From Flaveria trinervia (lineage: Eukaryota > Streptophyta > Magnoliopsida > Asterales > Asteraceae), in the NCBI GenBank assembly GCA_025506515.1, contig CM046452.1, forward strand, positions 71,105,080 to 71,169,079: a DNA stretch of 64,000 nucleotides, in the 5' to 3' direction. Shown one piece after another: positions 35,268-47,750 of this stretch. The notes under the pieces were generated by a model. That model saw nothing but the letters and a program-made list of their open reading frames with translations. It was not told the DNA's origin and did no database searches. Made by a program: the position numbers and the translations under genes. Positions within the stretch are counted from its first letter, which is position 1; every line of letters starts with the position of its first letter.

Positions 35268-35720
35268 TCCTTCGGGCGTATGGACCCTATTCGGTCGCAT
35301 GGTCTTCCATGCGTATGCAAACACTCAGGCGAATGGACCTCCAGTCGCACAGCCTCCCATCGCATATTTCCCATGCGAATGAACCTCAGTCGCATGACAT
35401 TTGGGCGTATGGACCTCAGTCACATGACCTTCATGCGAATGGCCCTCAGTAGCACACCTTCGTGCGTATGAAACTCAATCGCACGACTCACAAGCGTATG
35501 GACTCTAGTAGTATGACCTTCAGTCGCATGACCTTCATCCGCATTTCGTTCAGTCGCATGACCTTCATCCGCATTTCCTTCAGTCGCATAGCCCTCATGC
35601 GTATGACCCTCGGTCGCGCTACTTTCATGCAAATGAACCTTAGTCGCACACCTTTCGTGCATATGGATCCAGACGCACCTCATTCAGATGTATGGACCTC
35701 CATTCGGTCGCCTAGACCTA
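35268..35720. repeat. Array of ~20-24-bp units with GCGTATG / TCGCATG cores
   Basis: About twenty units alternate CAGTCGCATGACCTTC and GCGTATGGACCTC types. It occupies the same place in this LTR as the GCGCCTAAACAGT array does in the related family. Confidence 0.8.
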
Positions 35721-36274
35721 GCTGATGCAGAATGCAGTTCATCCCGAACTGCAGCTGCTAACTTCGACCTCCAAACTCTTCCAAACCTCTTTTAAGCTCA
35801 AATCAACCATTCTAAACCTTAGGGAAACATGTCACGACGTCCTTCAAGCACAACCAAGCCCGAAATCAAGCCCCAAACGAATCATACACATACACACACA
35901 TACATAAACAAGTTTACACCCAAATACCCGAAAAATGGTTTTCAGATGTGTTCCAGCCCCAAAATCATTCAAAAACGTGTAAAAGAGGGGTCCTAGAACT
36001 CACACAAACAATCCCGTCGAGTAGAGCTTCAATTTGACCCGCTACACTTTGATTTTCACGCTCGAATCCACCCGAACCAAGCTTTTCTCCTCTTTTTCTC
36101 CTTCTCTTCTCCCTTGGCTGAGTTTGCAAAAATAGGGAGGGTGTGGGCTGCCCTCCCCCTTTTATACCCCCGCTTATCCAAGTTTCTTCCCGTTTGGCAA
36201 GTTTGGTTCCTCGACATTGAACTTTATTTCTTTTCTTCTTCCGTCGGCTTCAAAGAAAATATCTGGGCGTTACA
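35268..36274 (-). repeat. Gypsy LTR, 5' segment (split LTR part 1 of 3)
   Basis: Read on minus, the LTR starts TGTAACGCCC at 36274 right after the polypurine tract. The segment nearest the insertion (35268-35720) is a decayed relative of the GCGCCTAAACAGT array, here with GCGTATGGACCT and TCGCATGACCTTC units. Short frames in both directions there are artefacts. Confidence 0.87.
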
Positions 36275-36290
36275 AGTCCACCCCCTTATA
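36275..36290 (-). other. Polypurine tract of the minus-strand gypsy element
   Basis: On the minus strand AAGGGGGTGGACT precedes the LTR start, after GGGGACGAAACC. It shows that internal sequence from 36291 up to 38695 is the 3' half of an element. Confidence 0.9.
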
Positions 36291-36921
36291 TAGGTTTCGT
36301 CCCCAAAACCTGTTATTCTTTAAACAATTATGGGCAATACTGCCTCATCTCTTTTCCAGTCTCCCACCTGGAATTCAATCGGTCTATGTCGTTTATCCAC
36401 ACACGACTTGTTGTCTATCTTTGGCTACCTTCACAAAGGCTTTGATCCTTTCCAGCTTCTCAGTCGTAACCTCGACCACTTCGGCGCTCTCTAACTTTTT
36501 ATGCCCAACATCACCCTAACACACACGGGTGTTCTACTTGTCCTACCATATAGCATCATACCCTTTCAGGGTACGCGGTAGCTTCATGCTAAAATCCATG
36601 GTGATATGCCCCCCCCTTCCATTCCAGTCTATCTAGAGGTTGGACCTTCCCACACTGCTTCTGATGCTTGGCCTTCACTTGTAGGCAAGTAAGGCATTTA
36701 CCCACATACTCTACCACGTCGCGCTTCATACCCGGCCACCAGTAGTGTTTCTTCATGTTTTGGCACATCTTTGTGGCACCGGGGTGAATGGAGTATCGAG
36801 TTTTGTGAGCTTCATCCATAATCTTCACCCGTAGACCCCCAAAACAAGGAATCCACATCCGTCCCAATCGGGTTTCAACACCGGGTGTGTTTTCACCCAA
36901 TTCTGCAACCACGCCTCTCAT
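36291..36921 (-). pseudogene. Integrase of the minus-strand gypsy element, core deleted
   Basis: The 36921-36589 piece (110 codons) holds the H2C2 zinc-binding domain: EAHKTRYSIHPGATKM, then HYWWPGMKRDV, then CLTCLQVKAKHQ. After a short run (DFSMKLPRTLKGYDAIW) the sequence jumps to VVEVTTEKLERIKAFVKVAKDRQ, which lies well downstream in related integrases. The catalytic core is therefore missing. Stops occur throughout 36300-36560. The domain order after reverse transcriptase identifies Ty3/gypsy. Confidence 0.85.
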
Positions 36922-36947
36922 TCAAGTCATGAGTAGGATAATTAGCC

Positions 36948-37609
36948 TCATGAACCTACTGTAGTACCTGCCAAATCCAAGAAACTACGAATCTTGGATG
37001 GCATCTTAGGAGACTTCCATTGCGTCACCGCCTCCACCTTTGCCGGGTCCATCATAATCCCGTTAGGATTCACCACATGACCCAAAAATTGAACTTCGCG
37101 GCACCAAAATGCACACTTAGAGCACTTGGCGTACAACTTCTCCTTTCTCAGCGTCTCCAATACCTCTCGAATGTGACCGGCATACTCCTCCTCACTTTTC
37201 GAGTAAATCAGGATATCCTCATCCCTGATCATCTAACATCGGCTGACATACTCGATTCATCAAATCCATAAAAGCAGTTGGCGCATTGGTCAGACCAAAA
37301 GACATAACGGAAACTCGTAGTGTCCATAACGCGCGTGAAGAGCTGTTCTAGGAATATCTTGCTCCTTCACCTTCAACTGATGACAACCAGATCGAAGGTC
37401 TACCCTTGAAAACCACTGGAACCCCATAGCTGATCAAACAGATCATCAATCCTCGGTAAGGGCTACCGATTCTTTGCCGTCAACTCGTTCAGCTCACGCT
37501 AGTCAATACACATACTCATACTTCCGTCTTTCTTCTTCACAAGCAGGACCGGAACACCCCAAGGAGAGATACTCAGTCTAATGAACCCCTTATGAAGCAG
37601 CTCTTGCAA
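36948..37609 (-). pseudogene. Reverse transcriptase of the minus-strand gypsy element, broken
   Basis: Continuing from the protease piece, frames carry SPWGVPVLLVKKKDGSMSM near 37540, ELNELTAKNR and PLPRIDDLFDQL near 37440-37490, all typical of Tekay-like reverse transcriptases. The 37232-36948 piece has DILIYSKSEEEYAGHIREVL and KCAFWCREVQFLGHVVNPNG, downstream of the usual YxDD site. The catalytic box itself is altered here (IRDEDILIYS). RNase H is missing: the frame passes from IRSFLDLAGT nearly straight to the integrase zinc domain. Several stops and frameshifts are present. Confidence 0.87.
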
Positions 37610-38235
37610 TTACTCCATCCACTCTTTCATCTCAGTCGGAGCCAGCTGATACGGTGCCTTAGCTACTGGTTGGGCACCTAGTATCAAGTCAATCTGAAAC
37701 TCAATCTTACGTTCTGATGGCACTCCCGGTAAGTCGTCTGGGAGCACATCTGGAAAGTCACACACAACCGGGACATCAGGTAGTTGTGGTGTTGGCGCAT
37801 CCACGCCCTTTACGTAAGCCAAGTAGGCACTACATCCTCGCCTCATGCACTTTCCCGCCGCCACCATCGAAATCACTTTTGGGATCGTCGTGACTTGATC
37901 ACCATAAACCGTTACTGAACTCCTATCAAGCGCTGTCAAATGAATCATCTTCTTGTGACACACAATGTTCGCCTTGAAGTCCGCCAACCAATCCATCCCG
38001 AGAACCAAATCAAAACCACCTAAGGCTATCACAAATAGTCTAACCGGGAATTCATGACCTTCTAACTCCACATTACAGTGTTCTATCCTCTCAGAAATCC
38101 TGGTAGACTTTCCTATGGCGGTTTCTACATCGAAGGGCTTATCATTACTTCTACTCCTAATGGGCAGCTTAGCACAAAGGTAGCAGCCATAAAACTCTTA
38201 CTAGCTCCGGAATCAAACAACACAGAAGCAAGAGT
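37610..38235 (-). pseudogene. Aspartic protease and linker of the minus-strand gypsy element
   Basis: The active-site motif LFDSGASKSF is at about 38190-38220, followed by a frame change. The 38071-37610 piece (153 codons) carries the C-terminal protease block LVLGMDWLADFKANI and then the linker to reverse transcriptase (FPDVLPDDLPGVPSERKIEF, PYQLAPTEMKEW). The retropepsin matures Gag-Pol. The spacing is normal for gypsy elements, but the frame break separates the active site from the rest. Confidence 0.88.
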
Positions 38236-38299
38236 TTGGTTACTAGATACATACCTGACACGATATCGGGGCCCATTCTAGCCTTCTCCTGCATTATCA

Positions 38300-38695
38300 T
38301 GAAGGCCTTATGCCCTCTACCCTTGGTTCCTTGCAATCCTTGCTTATGTGGCCCTTTCCTCTGCAGTTATAGCATCGTACCACCCCACACTCTCTGGCCA
38401 CATGACTGGGCCTCCCACAACGAAAACAGATATTGGTCCCCAGTCTACATTCCCTGGGATGTTGGCATCCACATTTGGAGCAAAGGTTTGGTCTCTACAT
38501 ACACTCTCCAATATGCTCTTTGGCACACTTACCACACTTTCTCGTCCCCGCACCGGACAAAGCTATGTGCCAGTCCTCTGTCCTGGCAACCTTCTTGTTT
38601 AGAGTGGCCTTGCCACGTCCAAACCGCTTTCCGTTCCAATTCTTGTCGTCGCTACCCTTCGTGTTTCCTTCAATAGTTATCGTCTCCTTTTATAT
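38300..38695 (-). pseudogene. Gag C-terminal part with zinc knuckles (minus-strand gypsy)
   Basis: On the minus strand four Cys-rich motifs occur: CGKCAKEHIGEC, CSKCGCQHPREC, CFRCGRPSHVAREC and CYNCRGKGHISKDC. The last two are complete CCHC knuckles. The same order occurs in the plus-strand element near 31700-31870. The upstream boundary near 38695 is abrupt; the rest of gag, the leader and 5' LTR are missing on this side. Confidence 0.83.
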
Positions 38696-41600
38696 GGGTT
38701 TTCAAAACAAAAATCAGATTATGGAAGCATAAGTCAAATTATTCCAAAACTGTTTAACGTGAAAAGTAAATACGTAAAACCACACGCTTAACCAATAGTT
38801 AATGTAAGACATAATTAATGTTATGAATAAAATGTTTGCATGTTATGCGACCCATGCTGCTGTTATATGCACATAGAAGTTTCCCGACCTAAGAAAGACA
38901 TATTAAAGTGTCAACATAGGGTTGATAAGCTCATGAGTTTGTAAATAAGCTAAATAGTTGAGTTTGTAATGACATAAGTAAGGTAATAAAATAGATATAA
39001 AACAATAGTGTTTTCACGATCAAAGCCGACTTTGTTCATTTGTTTGCTTTCTAACAACACTTACCGAGTCGTGACAATGTGTTTTCATATAGGACAATGT
39101 TGAACATGCTTAACCTCTAATGGTACAAATGGGATTTGTCAAGCTTAGTAGTACTACCCAATATTTCTCATTAATTTTCTTTATTAATGATCCGAAAAAG
39201 TAAGAACTTTTTAATGGTAAGCTACACTTTGTACATGTGATACACCATTTATAAAGTAAAATGATTTAACGTATATTTTCCCCCAAAAGGAGTATTTAAA
39301 AGAGGGGCAGTGAACTCACTTTAAGCATATGTAAGAACAATGTAATTAATGCTAGACTGAGAGACAATCCATCACAGTTGACCTAAAACATACAAGTATA
39401 TAAGTACGTGCAATAAGGTTGGTTTATCAAAACCTAAGTGTCCAATCAATCCTGTTCATTTATGCATTTTGTTTTTTATTCATCATGTTTGGTATATTGT
39501 TTTTTTCTATATGTCATTATGTTTTTTCTATTCATTATTGTATTTTCTTTACATCATTGTGGATTTTTGAAATGATGAGTTGTTTAAAACAGAATAGTGA
39601 AATAAAAACATTATATACATCTAATGTATGAAACACAATGACAAAATAACAATCAATCTATCTAATACATTAAAATAATGATAAGTTTATAGAAAATGAT
39701 ATAAAACATAAAACATAATGATTAATGTGTCATTATGATTTTTTGTTCATCATTGTTTTCCTAAATTCTATTTTTTGTTCTTTATGTTTTCCTAAACACC
39801 ATATTTTCGCAAAATAAATTTAACAAATATAAACTATTACTTATTAACTGATAATAATCCATACAATTAATTTAATGGTTAACACTTTGAATTTTCACTT
39901 TTTTTACCAATTACAACCCAAATAGCATAATTATCATAGATCTACACTTCATTTGTATTTATATTTGGCTCCATTTAACTTGTATTTTTTTATTAATTTA
40001 TAATCATTATTGTAAATAAAATCAAATACAAATCAAGAATAAAAATAAGTAATAATTTATATGGATTTATTGGTCAATAAGTAATAATTTATATTATTAA
40101 ATTCCAATTTTCTTCTTTTTATGTGTTCTAAACAAAACATATTTATGAAATAATATCATCGTGTATTTCAAGCCACCATGATAAAGGAATAACAATATAT
40201 ATAATAAACAAAAAACAATGATAAAAATAATATGAAATAATCTAAAACATAAAACATAATAATTAATACATGTAACATAATGATGATAAAGTATTGACAC
40301 AAGAACTTGACGTGTTTGACACAATGACCAAATGCTATTAGCAAAGATTCTTTCTTAAACATATTAGCTTAAGTACATTTTTACTATAAATTACCATACT
40401 TAATAAAAAAATGACCACATTAAACACTTCCATATCCGGTATTCTAAATGTGAACTTGACTAAGTTCCCTTAAGTCGACCCTAGCCAAGGACTCCATCCT
40501 TGGACCTCGCTCCAAGGGCAATACTCTTGAATCCATACTATGGAGGCACTTCTCGCATTAAACTCACATTGCTTAGGAGTTAAAGTATGGATGTATCCAA
40601 TTATATTGTATCCATATTGAAATACAGTTTCTTTAAGCTTCCATATGGTAGGATTTTATAATACGCGTGCATAATTATGATAAGTTTTGAAATTGTACTA
40701 TATCCATATTGAAATAAAGTTTTTTTTATAAAAACAGTATTCAATGTAGATAAAAGAGTCATCTACACATCAACTTAATTACATTATAGGGACACTCTGA
40801 AACAAAACCATTTTGCATTGCACTAAATTAAACAAACACAACCATCAAATTAGCTTTTGTCTGTTTGCGTCTTAGATCTTGAGAATATGGTAACAACTCT
40901 AAGTAACCGCAAGAGGTTAAAGTTATTACTGAGTTTGTAAAGATGTTTGAAAGTTTAAAAGAATTAATCATGATGTTACAACTTATATGAAATTATATAT
41001 GTTGTGGCTATTATGGTTAAAGAGGTTATTGTCAAAGGCTAAAGTTTGTTCTTTAAGGCCTAGGCCCGTTCTTAGGCATGCTAGATGGTGTATACAAGTG
41101 TTCTAGGAAAAATCCAAATGTACGAATGGATGAACGGTTTATCTTTGCGTATTTTAAAGAAATCAAAGTATGATTCACTTACTAAGTTTTGTCTAATCAT
41201 TGTTCCCAAACATACTCCAATAAATGAATAATGTTGTCATACTAAACCAAAGGTCAAAGTATACCAATAATTTAAAGTATATCACTAATTACTCAAAGTC
41301 AACGTACTATGTCATGGGGCTAATATAGGTTTGGCCAAAAGTTATGTGTATATATGTAGGTCACCAACATAGGTTGCCGACCACTGAATCTTTCTTTATG
41401 CAAGCATATGATTGCTTCATTTTATGCATAGTATGGTTACTATAGTCCTTATGCAAGCATATGATTGCTTTGCTTTATGCATAAAATGGTAACCGAAGTA
41501 TTAGTTTATGCAAGAATATGATTGTTTTGCTTTGTGCATAGCATGGTCGTTAGAGTCTTGCATTATGCAAGCATGTCATTAGAGTTTTATCTTGTGCAAG

Positions 41601-43629
41601 CATATCACACGAGCCTTGGTTTGTGCAAGCCAAACACTAATTAATGTTGACTTATAATCTTGTGCAAGCCTTATAATATGTTTATGGTATGTGAAATGTC
41701 ACATATCACTGTTATGACATGTCACTGATAATCATGGAATCACTTAATAACTTTTTAAAGATGAAATGAACTTTTAAAGTATAAAACTTATGCTTCAAAC
41801 AAAAAATATTAAACTCACTAATTAATGTTGACTTTATAGTATGCATGTTAGTTAAACCTAAGGTCTACTGAAATAGTGTATAATGTAGTAAGATGGAGAT
41901 TATTACCCGACAATAGACATCCCATTCAATGTTTATGTTATAAATTTAAGAACATGATTACTTCCATGTAATAGATAATGTTAGCTTTCAAATGCAAATG
42001 TTAAATATTTAACTATTTTCGCTATTTATTTTGATAAAACTTTTGGTTAAAGAATTATACTTATAATGTATGATACCAACTATGAAGATTTTCGAAAAGG
42101 GGACTTACATACAATTCTTATTAGTGGGAGGTTCTTCATGAGCATAATGTCTTCATCAATAGCAAATTAATATCACTAGTAACTTTGGTCTTTAGTATTT
42201 ATGTCTTTCTTTGAAGTCACTATCTTAGCGGTAACAAGTCTTCATAGTGGTACCGCCTATAGTAAATTACTTTGTCTTCAACTTGTGTTCCATAAGCAAC
42301 AAACACTTCCGTCAACATTAACTAGTCATTTTCTCTATGAAGTATTTTATTAACATCAAATATTTCATGAATAATAATAATTAAAAATAAACACGTACCT
42401 TTCACTTATGCCAACATATCAGTATAAGCTAATTACCAACACCAAGTTCACTATCAATAGAAGCTATCATCAATAAAAATCTAAGTTAGTTATGCAACAC
42501 TATGTTCTAAGTAACATAGAGTAAACAATCTCCTTCATCTATGACCAACATTTGTAGCTCATAGACACCATAAAATTAAGATCCTTCTAAAGGTAGAGGA
42601 TCATGGTATCCAACATGAAACAGGCTACTTTAGATGAATCGTAAGAATGTTTCACTTGTGCATTTCTAACAACTTTTGAGGGTGGTTGGGGGCTTGTCTA
42701 GAATGCAAATTTCAAATACATACGTGTTTTTTTTGCTTGAGAATAATTTTGAAGTTTCTTTATAAATAAAAATATTCTATATCACTAAGTTTATTCTTTT
42801 TTAGGATTATATCCAAAGTTGTTTTACAGACTCCTAGAAGGATCATATCGGGATGGAAAATAAATAATGGCTCACTATAGTAACAATAATATTTCAACCA
42901 AACAAACATATTAGCTACCGGAGATTATTTTGAAGGCTAGAATATCCAAGAATTACTAGGTTATACAACATTGGAGCTCATGGATTGTCCAAATATGCTT
43001 CGGCCGTGAATTGGAGTCACCTACTTACTTGATTGTTCATACGTTAGTAAGGGCGTTATGTTGTCCTTTTGTCATCAAAATAAATCAACTTTCAAATTTA
43101 TCTACTTGATACATACTTAATTGACGAGCTAGACAAACCATTCAATTGAAAGATGATACCCCCTTAATCAAAATTCATTACAATACGACATCTATCTTGG
43201 ACTGTTAGAAATAACGTATAATATTAGACGTATAGTTGTAGTTGATTTAAAACATTAATGTATAAGTCTGGATGTACTGTTTTATCATTCAATGCATCAA
43301 ACCTTTATAAAACACTTTTAATATAATAATGATGATAAAAGTTGAGTTATACTAAAAAGGTACTTAGCCTAAAAAACTTAAAAACTGATCTTAACTATCG
43401 TATTGCTATTCAATCGTTAAGGTCATTTTGTAATTTTTTAATATTCCATTACTTTTTTCAAACGTCAATAATATGTGTACAACATTATCTTTTAAAAATA
43501 CACAATTAGAATAAATGTTTTTATTTTGTAAATAAGTATAATATTGTTAAATATAAAAATAAGAAAATACATTTTTCCAGCTTATTGTGTTTCCTAGCGC
43601 ATCATTTTGTTTTACTGAATATTACTGTG
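38696..43629. other. No gene; AT-rich debris of old repeats
   Basis: Sequences around 38750-39360 look like antisense LTR of an old gypsy element but lack ends. 39600-40330 shares an AT-rich theme (AACAATGATAAAAATAA, CATAAAACATAAT) with 46195-46310 and 63230-63500. A ~56-bp subrepeat lies at 41395-41640. I see no supported coding or RNA gene. Confidence 0.5.
41395..41640. repeat. About four ~56-bp tandem units with TTATGCAAGCATATGATTGC
   Basis: Units start near 41395, 41449, 41505 and 41562, then degrade. Each has ATGCAAGCAT and a second half ending TGCATA..ATGGT. It is probably an LTR subrepeat of a lost element. Confidence 0.8.
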
Positions 43630-43638
43630 TTTTTAATA

Positions 43639-44081
43639 GGGGTAACTTTGTAAAATAGTAACCAACTTTCAAAAGTGTTTTAATTAAGAAACTCAAGCTT
43701 TAAAAGTGTTCTAATTAGATCACTCATTTTTATATTTTATACAAATTAAAAGTCATAACATATTTTTTAGCATATTATACATTTGGATTCAGTTAGAAAA
43801 TATTTTTTTCTATCTTTTGATGTTGATAGAGAACGTTGACGTAAATTTTAGGCACTTTTTTTATTTTTTTTCATAATTAACATGTTTTTTTTTATTTTTC
43901 AATTAATTTTATATATTGAAAATTATAACTCCAATGTCTTTTCCATCATTACTTTCTTGTCATAATAAAATTTGGTAATGACTCGATTTGATCGTTTGGA
44001 GGTCCAATTTGAGAAAAATATGCATTAGTGACTAAATTAGAACACTTTTGAAACTTGGTTACTATTCTGTGACATTTTCCC
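43639..44081. mobile_element. Mutator-type MITE with perfect 9-bp target duplication
   Basis: A 443-bp element has inverted ends: left GGGGTAACTTTGTAAAATAG, right (reverse complement) GGGAAAATGTCACAGAATAG. Both ends continue with GTAACCAA(C/G)TTTCAAAAGTG and similarity over about 55 bp. It is flanked by TTTTTAATA at 43630-43638 and 44082-44090. The 9-bp duplication with long inverted ends is the signature of Mutator-like elements. It has no coding capacity. An internal third copy of AAAAGTGTTCTAATTAGA lies near 43703-43720. Confidence 0.9.
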
Positions 44082-44156
44082 TTTTTAATAATATAAATTC
44101 TGAAAAACATATTGGTAAGATAACATCACTTTATATTTTTAATATGAAAACATAAA

Positions 44157-46167
44157 CAAACAAACAAACAAATCCAGTAAATCCCACTCAAGAGCAGGGT
44201 CTAGGAGGGGTAGTTGGTGGCGAGTCTTTCCTCTATCTTGGGAGATAGAGAGACCGCTTCGAAGAGACCCCCGACTCTGTAAGGAAAACAATAACCGTGA
44301 CAGTTATAATATACGGCATACAACACACAGGTATAGATCACATAAAAGCTGAGAAATTGAGTACAACAAATAAGCGTCAAGAAACGCGCAAAAGGGCAGA
44401 ATGAGGAAAATAGGGGTCCCGCAACTAAGTCTACGACTACCCTTCCTACCCACAGATCCCGCTAAAAGTCCTTAATTTTAATTCTACGCCTCCACACACT
44501 CCTATCCTCGATCATGTGCTTAGAGAGGTGCAAGTCTACCATATCTCGCCTAATTAACTCGTCCCAACTCAACCTAGGTCTACCTCTACTCCTCCTACCC
44601 TCTACGTTGATGTTCTCTACTGCTCTAACGGGTGCTACCATCGGCCTCCGCTTTACGTGCCCAAACCATCTTAATTTTCCCTCTCGGATTTTATCTGTGA
44701 TACCAGCCACCTCTAGCCTCTGTCGAAACACGTCGTTTCTTATTCGATCCAATCTTGTGTGGCCACACATCCACCTCAGCATTCGCATTTCTGCGACCTC
44801 GATTTGTCTCTGGTGCGATTTCTTTATGGCCCAACAGTCTATTTCGTATAACATAGCTGGACATACTGCCACTCTGTATAGTTTTCCCTCTAGTTTTGTT
44901 GGGAACCTCTTATCACACAGGATCCCTAATGCTGCTCTCCATTTGCACCATCTTGACTGCACATGGTGAGCTACATCGTTGTGTATTTCTCCGTCCTTCT
45001 TTACGTACGAGCCCAGGTATTTGAACCTAGATGTCTGTGGTACTGTCATACCCTAGATACTTATTTGGGTGTCCTCTTCATCCCCCCACTAAAGTTACAA
45101 TGCATGTATTCCGTCTTAGAGTGACTTACCCTTAAGCCTCTGCTCTCTAGTGCAGCTCTCCACTGTTCTAGCCTCTCGTTAAGCACCGTTTTAGATTATG
45201 ATATTAAGACAATATCATCTGCAAACAGCAGGCACCAAGGGACCGGCTCTTGTATAGACTTAGTGATCTCATCCAACACTATTGTGAAGAGAAATGGGCT
45301 CAATGCCGATCCTTGGTGTAGTCCCACTTCTACCGGGAAAAAGTCTGTGTCTCCGACTGGTGCTCGCACACACGTTTTTCCCCCTTCATATATATCCATT
45401 ATTATTTTGATATACCTCTCTGGTACCCTTCTAAGTTGTAGACTTTCCCAAATGAGTTGGCGCGACACCCTGTCATATGCTTTTTCTAGGTCAATGAAAA
45501 CCATATGTAGGTCCCTTTTGTTTTCTCTATATTTCTCCATTATCCTTCTTATGATGTGTATGGCTTCTGTTGTAGAGCGTCCTGGCATAAATCCAAATTG
45601 GTTTACCACTATCTAGGTTCTCGTCTAATTCTCATGTCAATAACTCTTTCCCATAGTTTCATCGTGTGACTCAATAGCTTAATTCCCTTGTAATTTGCGC
45701 AACATTGTACATCTCCTTTTTTCTTATATATGGGGACTATGACACTGCTTCTCCATTGCTCTGGCATCCTCCCGGTTTTGACGATAATATTGAATAAGTC
45801 TGTTAGCCATTCCAGGCCCTCGTCTCCCAGGCACTTTCACACTTCAATAGGTATGTTGTCTGGCCCCACTGCCTTAGCCCTTCCCATTTTCTTCAGCGCC
45901 CTCGTAACTTCGTCGACAGTGATGCTTCTACAATAACACTTGTTTTGTTGGTTTGGTTGGGTTGTTTTATCGATGGCAGATTGTTGGTTAGGGTTCGTTA
46001 TGTTGAAAAGGTTATCGAAGTAAGTTTTCCATCTCGCCTTGATGTCGTTCTCCTTCACCAAGACCTTTCCATCCGCAGCCTTTATAAACTTTACCATTCT
46101 CAGGTCATGTCTTCCACTTTCTCTTGCCCTGGAAATCTTAAACATGTCATATTCTCCTTCTTTTGTC
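44157..46167 (-). mobile_element. 5'-truncated RTE-type LINE with 19-bp target duplication
   Basis: The insertion lies between two copies of TTTAATATGAAAACATAAA (44138-44156 and 46168-46186). On the minus strand it ends in a short TTTG repeat (44157-44176) in place of poly(A), as RTE elements often do. It keeps only the reverse transcriptase half; the endonuclease is lost by 5' truncation. Confidence 0.93.
44462..46145 (-). pseudogene. LINE reverse transcriptase (RTE type), broken
   Basis: Pieces in order: 46145-45837 (ends MGRAKAVGPDNIPIEV), an untracked continuation at 45836-45610 (MPEQWRSSVIVPIYKKKGD), 45609-45196 with GFMPGRSTTEAI, DLEKAYDRV and the catalytic FADDIVLI near its end, then 45049-44462 with the RTE C-terminal block (RFKYLGSYV, EMRMLRWMCGHTRLDRIRND, KLRWFGHVKRRP). 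Breaks include a TGA near 45836, a stop right after the FADD box near 45196 and a frame change before 45049. It primes reverse transcription at a nicked target. The missing N-terminus would hold the endonuclease. Confidence 0.92.
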
Positions 46168-46321
46168 TTTAATATGAAAACATAAAGATAAAATAAGAAG
46201 AAATATGTCTATTACATAAAAAAACAATGATAAGATAAAAAATCATATACAACGTAAAACATAATATTAATACATATATCACAATATATTGAAAAATTTT
46301 AACACAACAAACTTGATTTAA

Positions 46322-47730
46322 TGTTAGTTATATTTTTAGCCATAAATTATAGTAATTTTAGGTTGCATTTTCGCATATATTTTGCATTAATTGCATGCAT
46401 TTTTTATTTAATTTATAAAATAATAGTTTTTGATAGAATGGAATTTACTCTTGTATATTTTTGGTTTTGAAGGATAATTAAATGACTGTAAAAAGAAATG
46501 ATAAGCATTTAAACTTAAAACTCAAAAAAGTAGAAGAGTTGGTTGAAAAGAAGAGGAGGACTAAAAAGATAAAAGGGGAAGACTGAAGAAAGGAGGGAGA
46601 TGGACCTAAAAAAAGAAAAGAAAAGGGGGGATCTTGAATACATTATTTTAAGGCATCAGGTTCAAAAAACAACGAGAAGAAATAGAAATTTAGGTTCTTT
46701 TTGTTGGTTTTCAATTGTAAGTTTTATTTTATTTTAGTTTTGATTGATCTAGTCGTCATGTTCGGCTAGAACAATCTTTGATTTCAACATTAAAGTTTAA
46801 TTTCTATGATTTTTTGTTTGAACTTATGTGAAGCGATTATGAGATGTTTTTATTTTGATGGTTTGTTTGTTTGATTCTTGATCTTAAACTCGGATGTAAT
46901 CCGGTATATATTAGATTGTTAATAAAATTGGACACTTTATTAATTTCTCTAATAAAGTTCTTCAAGATTTAAAACCCTAATCAAGTTTTGATTTTTGATA
47001 TAAGGAACAATTAACGGTTTGAGTTCGTCTATGAATTCATTCTCGTTATAGAATCACACAATCTAGTTAAGCATACCGAACAGTGTATGTTTAATTATAA
47101 TCGATACTTCTATCGTTGCAACCCGCACGCTAAGATCCGAACGACGTGAGCTTAGAGTAGCGGTTTGGCTCTAATCAATGAACTGCGATTGATTGGACAT
47201 TAGATAGAGGGGATATCCAAACAACGTAATGTCTAGTATCGATACAAATCATTAATTGAAAATTATCATTGTACCGTAATCGTTGATGATCGTAAGCCAA
47301 ATCGAGTCAAGGATTTACTTTAGTGTTGAAATTAGTCTTCATATTAGAATTTATTTCATAATTTAATTGACGTCTTTAATAATCTCTTTTTCATATTTAA
47401 AAAATACAAAAAAATGTCAATTTTTATTTTTGCAGCAGAACCTTAACATGGCCGCGTGGAATTTTATTTACAGTTTTGACACGGCCATGTCAGCTCACTG
47501 GAATTTTTCTACTTTTTGCAAATTACTTTAAGTTTTTTGTTTTTAGTTAAAACCCCCACCTTTCTTAGCCCATAGTCAATCAAAAATTAAGTGTGCTAAA
47601 ATATTTTTGGTATAAAATCATTGACACGTATCCCTAAGGATACGGACCTTACTTCCACTCATATTATTCTTAGTGTGTGTATGGTAGGTTCATATTTTTA
47701 TTATTTATTTGCTAGATTCGACAACCAACA
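46322..47730 (+). repeat. 5' LTR of the Athila-like element (1409 bp)
   Basis: Pairs with 59459-60902. It contains a single copy of the segment that is tandemly doubled near 60713-60818 in the 3' LTR. Confidence 0.94.
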
Positions 47731-47732
47731 AA

Positions 47733-47750
47733 TTGGCACCGTTGCCGGAG
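47733..47750 (+). other. Primer-binding site (tRNA-Asp type)
   Basis: TTGGCACCGTTGCCGGAG lies two bases after the 5' LTR. It matches the tRNA-Asp site known for Athila/Tat elements apart from likely decay changes. Confidence 0.92.

Noticed and set aside
35225..35725. Several short Met/Arg/His-rich frames on both strands
   Set aside because: They cross the LTR end and the GCGTATG/TCGCATG repeat array; repeat artefacts.
44514..44969. Plus-strand open frame of 151 codons
   Set aside because: Antisense shadow of the LINE reverse transcriptase C-terminal region.
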